From the NCBI GenBank assembly GCA_021234155.1, contig JAJEKV010000052.1:372220-436219 (forward strand): 64,000 nucleotides of DNA. The letters run 5' to 3'. How positions within the stretch are numbered: position 1 is the stretch's first letter; each line of letters begins with the position of its first letter. The notes under the pieces were generated by a model, which ran no database searches, was not told the origin of the DNA, and was given only the letters and a program-made list of their open reading frames with translations. This DNA is from Isoetes taiwanensis (lineage: Eukaryota > Streptophyta > Lycopodiopsida > Isoetales > Isoetaceae). Positions 57,641-64,000 of the stretch are shown one piece after another. The translations under genes were made by a program, and so were the position numbers.

Positions 57641-59710
57641 AGCTGATTAAGCGCACGATATTGTCCCCTCGAATCTTGCCTGAACTCTTACCCCGAAGGG
57701 TTATTTTGCTTCTCTGCTTTGAGTTCTCGGGTGCCTCTTCTAAACTTATAGCTTTATCTTGACTTTGAATCTGACTTGGGTTGATTGCTCCTAACAAAGC
57801 CTCTTGATATTGTCGCTTCAACCCCTCAATGGGCATATCCGCGGCTTGCCTCTCGAGACTCGGGAACATGCGTACTCGAGCCTCATAAATTCTTCGGTAT
57901 ACTTAGCCACTGATAAGCTACCCTCGATTCAACTGTAAAGCTGCGGAATACCTGCTATGAGACCTTGGCACATAGTGCTTATGGAAAGCCTTGCTGAAGG
58001 TCTTAAACCTGCAATTGTTCGCTCTTCGACGTTTGTTGATTTAGCATATCCCTTCCACCAGATCCTTGCGGTCCAATAAGGTTAAGTCGTAGCAACTTTC
58101 CCTATGTCCTTGTCTTTCATACCGTGATGAGTTGCCAAATTCTTCCATTTTCATCAAGCCATGCCCCGACCTCCATGCCCGACCGCTCTTTCCCTGAACT
58201 GGCCGCTTCCTTGTCTTCCATACATTGCTCATAGCACTATCCACCTTTTTCGATAGTCATCTTTTCTTTCTTTGCTCTTTTTCCTTGCTTTTGGTGTGCT
58301 CGACCGACTGCCCGAGCCGCGAGTGTCCTCACCGGAAGAGCTATCTCGATGAGCTGGAGCTAGATGATGATGGACTCTTAGTTCTCCCTCTTCCTTCTCC
58401 TATCCCCGACGTTCCCACAGTTGCCCTCCCTTCTGGCTGAGGGACTTCTGCCACCACCCGGAAAACAAGGTGGAGGTGGAGGACCATCTTCCCTGCGTGC
58501 ATTCATGAGAGGTGTCAGCCCGAGTTGATGAGGTGTTGCATCGGTTCCTCATCTGCACCAACCTTTGCGTTGATCCTCACGTGACATATCACGCTCAAAG
58601 TCTTCTGTTCTCACGCCAAACAAGTTCCTTGGTACCAATTGCGTGGGTCGGTGCTGATCTTGAGATCCGCACTTGAGTTCCTTGTCGCAAGGATTGATCA
58701 TCAATACATTTTATTTGGGTTAGATGTTGATCAATTTTACTTGCAATTGAATTATCTTTAGTTATAAAGAAATCATACAAAGCCTTGCATTGACAAAACA
58801 GTTAATAGTCATTAATACATAAAGGATTACATGATAAGGTAGATATATCTTAACTAATGGGTACAAGAAACATTTAGCACAAAATCCTAAGAAAAATTTT
58901 ACAACTATTCAATGGCCTCCGAAGCCCTGAAGAAGTTCTTGACATCCCTAAATAGGCCTTGCCGAGGTTAAGTGCTAAGATGTTCTCGTCGATCTTCCTT
59001 CAAGTGCTTTTGGGCCATCTCCTGCTCAGTGAGTTCACGATGTCGTTGCCGCTACCAATCGAAAGTGTTGCATCCCTAAGGTGCCCTCCTCGCAAGTCGA
59101 GGCAATGGAGCTGACGCCTGTTGAAAAGAATGATGTGATCGGCATGGGCTATATCTTCGAAAAGTGCTGCCCGGCCTAGAGTGCTATGAGAAGTGCCCGC
59201 AGTTCTTCCCCTCTGGTCAACTCCTTGTGGAAGACTATCATTTGCCCTTGCCTTGGGCTGGAAGATAGTGAAGTCAGGTGCCCCTTCCCTAAGCCTCCCG
59301 ATCCGTTACCCCTTCCTCCGAAGCTGCTTCACAGTAGGCATCCATTTGCCATCAGGTCTTCATGATCCCCTCCACATACTGGTTTGCATTGTCCAAGTTG
59401 ATCTTTGCTGGGACCCTTCCCTCATGCTCTGGCTCGGTGGTCGCGGCTTGGGCCCTTCCTCGCTTGTAGGGGTGTGCTCGTATCTGCTGGAACTCCTCCT
59501 CTCGAGATGATAGGTTCCCGCTGTCGTATAGATCTCCTTTATCCGCTGATAGGTCGGGCGCTATGTCCGGCATTGTCTCCCGGCATAAGAGTGTCTCTCC
59601 GCCGGCTCCCTTGATCTCCTGGTATGAGTAGTCGATGAGGTCCGTCTTCCCGTGTGCTATCATGCCCAAGAGTCGTCGGACCAAGACCTGCTCCTCGGGC
59701 AATATGACAA
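57640..59710 (-). pseudogene. Gypsy gag region
   Basis: Minus-strand frames 59702-59352 (116 codons), 58244-58041 and 57869-57639. The clearest gag signature is LSVAKYTEEFMRLEYAC at about 57915-57865, the 'SV.EY...F..L..YA' core of Retrotrans_gag. It lies downstream of EEFGNSSRYERQGHRESCYD, which precedes that core by roughly 70-80 codons. Gag packages element RNA into virus-like particles. Downstream text is K/R/Q-rich, as in nucleocapsid, but no intact CCHC knuckle is visible. Confidence 0.55.
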
Positions 59711-61374
59711 GTTGAGGATGTCATTTGCAAAAATGTACTCCTCCCCCGCCGATGACTATCTAAGTGATGTAATCTTGCCGACCGGGGTAAAGATTCCAGA
59801 GTTGTTCTCATGCCGCCGCCGCTCCTCGGCGCTGCATTACCTCTTCATTCTTGTTGCCTCCCTCATCCCCATTCGGGTTACGCTCCCCCAGCTGCTTTCG
59901 TAGTCTTCATGGATCTCATAGGAGATGGTGCCCCAGACGCCGCGGCCATGGATATTAAGTCCAGGGGAGGATTCTATATTCGATTTGATCCTCGGCTCTA
60001 CGGGGTATCAGTGGCGCTAAGTCTAAGGCTGAAATCGTAGGGTTCCCCTACTTTGTTGATTGACTTATAGTGCATGAAGAGGGCAAGGGCTGTGCGAGTC
60101 GGAAGGTACTATGCCTATTATGTCTGCCGGTCATATGGCGGCATGGTCCTAGTCCTATCCTATTTTCGCTTGCCTTTTGGATCACCAACGCTCTGAGCCT
60201 AAGGCTTGGGTAAGTGTCAAAAGGAAACCCCCCTCCCTAGGAGGCAGTCCTAACTTCCCAAGAAGTGGGGACACGGTGGTCATATTGGCACAAAATAACC
60301 GGGTTGGCAGGGTGTTCTAGTCAGAAGTTCGTGAAGATCAAACAAGTGATCAAACCGCAGAGAAGGCTTTGATTCTTTGGTGATGGATATGGCTGGCAGC
60401 ATTGTACCATCTCTCAAAGTTGATGGAAGCCATTGAGCAGAAAGGGTGTAGAAAATGGCTTGCAAAGATGGAGTGGAGGATCGGAAAATGCTTCTAAGGG
60501 GCTGGGAGGCGGTTCCAGAGGGAAGAAAATGCAAATGGGGCCTATTTTATAGACTATGGGTGACCTCCTGGTTAAAATTTTAAGGTACCTACCTAAAGGC
60601 TTGTTCCACCTTGGTTCTATGGCTCCGAGGTCCAAATGAACTACCATGAAGTGCAAAAGCTTAAGCAAAACAAGGCCAAGAAACACTACATGGCGCTTGG
60701 TTGGATCAAATTTGGCTAATTTGGCTCAAAGATGGCTCCCCACCCCAATCAACTGCCTCGCGGCCATGGAGAGGGTAGGTCTTGGTCCAGGCTTCCTAGG
60801 AGGTTTGTTTGGTGCGTGCCATATCTTGTGGTTGTGAAATGGGGGTGGCGTAAAGGTGGCAAGAGAGAGGTGAAGGTGAAGGGTTGGAGAGAGAGAATGA
60901 GGTGTCGACATTTTAAAAGGAGGGTCCTGAATATTCTCCTACCATAATTACCCCTATTTATTAGCCCCTTATTAATTACACCATATTTAGTAATTATTTA
61001 ATTATTAATGTATATGTTAAATCTAAAACTGATATTATACTTAGATTTTCGAATTTTTTCTAATGGTTCAAAGTGCAACCCTATGAATTTCATTTGCATT
61101 TTTCACTGGGTCTCCGATTGGCATGATTCTTCTACCCATTTCAGGTGAAACTTGATGCAGATGCATAATTTTTCACTCAAATTTACTAGAAGATGAGTTT
61201 GACTCACTCAACTTTCGTCTAACACTTAACCTAAGTCCCCCCACTACCTAGGAGAAAAATTTTTTTCCCCATTTTCAAGGTTCCATGGTGGAAATGTTTA
61301 TTTCACACCCCTATAGGCCTGTTAGACTACTTCATGGTTATGGTCGTGCTAGTTCTTGGTCAACCAAGAACATC
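59710..61374. other. Gypsy 5' leader and unassigned interior
   Basis: About 1.6 kb between gag and the primer site, with several short frames on both strands but no domain. An unusually long leader is common in plant Gypsy elements. The part at 60930-61080 is markedly AT-rich. Confidence 0.4.
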
Positions 61375-61387
61375 GCCTCTGATACCA
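61375..61387 (-). promoter_or_regulatory. Primer binding site, initiator tRNA-Met type
   Basis: The minus strand reads TGGTATCAGAGGC, matching the standard TGGTATCAGAGC(C) primer site for initiator tRNA-Met, one to two bases from the LTR end. Confidence 0.9.
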
Positions 61388-61388
61388 T

Positions 61389-62998
61389 TATTAGACGCTC
61401 CCTCGCTTTAAACGTCTGGCGACCGACACTCCGCAGAAAATCCCCCATCCGCTCAACAACCGTGAGATGGGGTCGCCGTCACCCCAGACTCGAGGTGACT
61501 CTTAGTCGCGAAGGAACACGGCTGTGTCTTGCGCCCTTCCCCTATGGGCTCCCTAACAGCGAAGGCGATAACACGTCGAACTAGCATCAACATATACAAA
61601 TACTACCTCGAAGGGTAGTGCATCACATATAAACCAAGGCAAAGATGATAATCACGAACCATAAAACATGAGAGCTCCTACCCTGCCGGACTTCGTGGGA
61701 GGATGACCCGGCCGCCTAGGCCTCAAGATAGAGCAGACCGAAGTCATGGTAATGGCGAGGGCGGCATAGAACAATGGCTAGGGTTGACCACTCCATCCCC
61801 GCCCCTCCCGCATACTTTGCAAATGGCCAGATCGGGCTCTGACAGACTCTAGCCTTCCGGACACGCAATCCCATGGCATCACCCATCTGGGACTACTCCA
61901 GGTTGCATCTCCCTGGGTCCGATGAGGCAGGAAGGGTTGCATCTCCCCTTCCGGGATCTAGAGGTGGTGCCATGGTGCCAGAGAATCGTTGGCGACCACC
62001 ATTAAGCACCGACTGAACCCCAAAAGAGAGCCAAACCAACGCTTGCTGCACTCTCGAGGCGTGGCAACACCATTGCCCTGGGAGGGTGTCGGACCCATGC
62101 TCGCCCACACGGTGACCACCATAAGCCTTAGCCCACTATGGGATCCCCCCCAGCCCCACCAGGGGATCCTCCTCCACTTTCCTCCTAGCCCGTTATATGG
62201 TGCTGAGTCATATCATAGCCCTCAATAGCCTCAGAGCTCCTATGCAGTGTTCGCAACTAATAGGAACTAAGGGATCATCTAGGAGCATACTACATATGAG
62301 CTCACAGGTCTCTACCCCTTCCCATACAAGAGGAGCAAACAAGATCAACCAACATCCATACTCTCATCACATCATGAGAATAATCATAAGAAGAACATCT
62401 TTTAACCTAATCATACAAATCTAACTAATAGTTAGGGTTCCTTGATTAGGGTTCAAGATGCTGAATATGGGTTCCCAGGATGGCTCACTCTAGGATACAA
62501 AATACTCAGTATATCTCGAATGCTAATGATGAGCTTACCACAACCATCATCCTACATACCGCCTCCTCAAGCTCTCCCTCCGCATCCGGTGCCTCCATGG
62601 TCTCCGACTCACGATGCCGCCCCACCCAAGAATCCTAGGCTCACCTCACCGGGCTGCTGCACTCAGTCTATGCCACGGAAGAATCCATGTTCAAACGGGC
62701 TCAACGGCAGGTGAGTCTCCTCGGGTGCTAGGGCTGAGAGGTCTAGGTTAGGTTTGCGCTCATATAAGTTAGGTCCACTCCAGGATGCCAATGGCACCAA
62801 TCGGTGAGTCCTCGCGGTGGCGTGTCCCCAATAGGTTAAGGCCACGTGATAATGGCTATCCTATGGTTGGCTGGCTATGAGAATAACTTAGCCATGCCCC
62901 TAGTGCCACAATTCATGGTATACAAGGCTATGAAGATGGATTTGTATGGTGACGGATCCAGGAATATACGTATTTATGGCGATATTCTCCGACCGCCA
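61389..62998 (-). repeat. Full 5' LTR of chromodomain Gypsy (about 1.6 kb)
   Basis: Spans from next to the primer site to GACCGCCA at 62998. It shares ordered phrases with the LTRs of the 9.8-kb element (AGGCCTCAAGA..AGCAGACC; GGCATAGAACA.TGGCTAGGGTTG; CTCCATCC.CGCCCCTCC), so the two families are related. Confidence 0.8.
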
Positions 62999-63349
62999 AT
63001 ACTCCCTCTTCATGTCATAATTTTGTTCCTCCTCGCCACATTTGTAATTCCAGATCTAATTCTCTTCAATTCATGGAATCTCAAGCTTCCTCGATAAAGC
63101 CTTGGTTAACACATCTACTATTTGGTCTTGAGATCTGATAAACTGAACTAATATATATAACTTTGGCAACCATGTCCCGGATAAAGTGCAAATACAATCA
63201 TTCAATATGTTTTGTTCTCTCTCGATGTAATGGTTTTGGTAATGGAGATGCAGCCTTCATGCTATCACAAAATAGTACCTGATGCAAGCCATATTCACTA
63301 CAATTTTCTGCCCGCATTAATCTCCTTGGCAGCCTAATGTGGCAGCTCC
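62999..63349 (-). pseudogene. Copia polyprotein 3' end (RNase H tail) and polypurine tract
   Basis: The minus strand encodes LHQVLFCDSMKAASPLPKP (about 63240-63297) and LHRERTKHIE (about 63204-63235), then HFIRDMVAK after an in-frame stop. Past another break comes QIVDVLTKALSRKLEI (about 63077-63125). These are the 'CDN.SAI.LAKNPV.H.RTKHIE...HF.R' and 'Q.ADI.TK.L' motifs that close Ty1/Copia RNase H. AAGAGGGAG at 63010-63002 is the polypurine tract that precedes the Copia 3' LTR. The remainder upstream is cut off by the CACTA end at 63350. Confidence 0.78.
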
Positions 63350-64000
63350 CACTACAAGAGAATGATCACAAACGCCGAAAAATTGTCGAGGGTCCAGTAT
63401 CAGTCCTCACGTGATGCATACTTGACTATTAATGACGCTTGACTGACTAATGAACTGATGGTTTGCATCCGACTAAAATCTAACTTAATAAACCGACGAA
63501 TAAGATCCGGATCAATATTTGATCGCTTAAACTAACGCTTAGCTGATTCTAATTAGTTGTCTAATAATCGACTAATGAAGTGACGAAAGTATTAGACGAA
63601 TTATTTCCGACGCATTTTATCAATTAGAGTTTGACTAATAACCCTGACATCCGTCTGCCTAAATGTTTGACTAAATATCCACTCAATTGTGTGACTTTAC
63701 AAGTTGATCGTTACTACCGACCATTTGTGACTATTATGCCGACCATCTTCCTATATTTGTCTATCAATCGCCATGCATAATATTTTATTGTAGTTGTTGC
63801 TATTATCTAGTTCCTTTATAATATAATAATGTAAATGATATATTAAGCATCTAGACTTTCCATTTTATCGAATAACATCTCTATTTAATTGACTCCAAAT
63901 GTTTTGCAATTTGAGGAGATCATGTTTCACCAATCTACTGCAATGGGAAAATAGGGTTGGTAGTAAATTAGCAATACGTAACTGAACGAAGTAATACCAA
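63350..64000. mobile_element. Terminus of a CACTA/En-Spm element, running off the window
   Basis: Starts CACTACAAGAG, the canonical CACTA terminal inverted repeat. It is followed by a subterminal region dense in TNPA-site-like short words: CCGACGAATAA, TCGACTAATGA, TTGACTAATAA, TTGACTAAAT, CCGACCAT (63430-63770), in both orientations. Such subterminal arrays bind the element's regulatory protein. The 3 bases before it are TCC; the matching duplication and right end lie outside the window. It interrupts the Copia remnant and is the younger of the two. Confidence 0.75.

Larger units (their letters stand above)
52498..62998 (-). mobile_element. Chromodomain Ty3/Gypsy retrotransposon, 5' LTR full, 3' LTR truncated
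   Basis: Minus-strand element. In its own orientation it runs: LTR (62998-61389), tRNA-iMet primer site (61387-61375), gag, protease region, RT, RNase H, integrase, chromodomain, purine tract (53040-53030), LTR (53029-52498, shortened). Domain order RT-RH-INT-chromodomain marks a chromovirus, a lineage whose integrases favour heterochromatin. The coding region is heavily broken. Only about 530 bp of the 3' LTR survive, so there is no target duplication. The intact LTR ends exactly beside a Copia polypurine tract, so it probably inserted into or recombined with that Copia copy. Confidence 0.85.

Overview
This is nuclear DNA from a land plant. The signs are an L1-type LINE, Ty3/Gypsy elements with tRNA-iMet primer sites, one of them with a chromodomain, Copia, CACTA/En-Spm (Tnp2) and hAT pieces, tRNA-derived SINEs, plant-type TTTAGGG (CCCTAAA) telomere repeats, and an N-terminal piece of the plant-specific QWRF/AUGMIN8 family. 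A 'HTHEDVD'-type (DUF7869-like) protein and a second LINE lineage that I associate with seed-free plants hint at a fern, lycophyte or bryophyte. That placement is an inference of low confidence. The window is almost entirely transposon-derived and gene-poor; nothing bacterial or organellar was recognised.

Layout. 0-5 kb: a decayed DUF7869-like fragment, a Tnp2 transposase remnant (minus) directly beside a SET-like coding remnant (minus), a poly-A run, a short interstitial telomere repeat and a CG-rich repetitive block. 5.2-20 kb: one L1-like LINE (plus strand; endonuclease, reverse transcriptase, zf-RVT, A-rich tail) split by two later insertions: an 801-bp hAT-type MITE (8-bp target duplication) and a 9.8-kb Gypsy-type LTR element (5-bp target duplication) whose interior has no recognisable coding capacity. 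20-26 kb: mostly featureless, with one 191-codon open frame on the minus strand carrying a possible PP1-docking motif and a duplicated 3' flank. 26.4-35.1 kb: the oddest region. Five arrays of a palindromic motif (TTTCGCACCG / CGGTGCGAAA arms around a 4-8 nt loop) recur, each a few hundred bases downstream of coding-like sequence, and two of these coding segments appear paralogous. 35.2-37.5 kb: a decayed, transposase-like protein on the minus strand. 38-47 kb: SINE, LINE fragment, small repeats, a QWRF-family N-terminal fragment and a possible two-exon gene start. 48.4-51.3 kb: a nearly complete, frame-disrupted DUF7869-like gene with a candidate divergent partner ORF. 52.5-63 kb: a chromodomain Ty3/Gypsy element (minus strand) inserted at the edge of a Copia remnant, which is itself cut by the left end of a CACTA element running out of the window.

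A practical caution: the two LTRs of the 9.8-kb element are nearly identical over their AT-rich ends but differ by many small indels in their CG-rich halves, and several frameshifts elsewhere sit in or next to homopolymers. Part of the apparent decay may therefore be sequencing or assembly error, and calls of 'pseudogene' should be read with that in mind.
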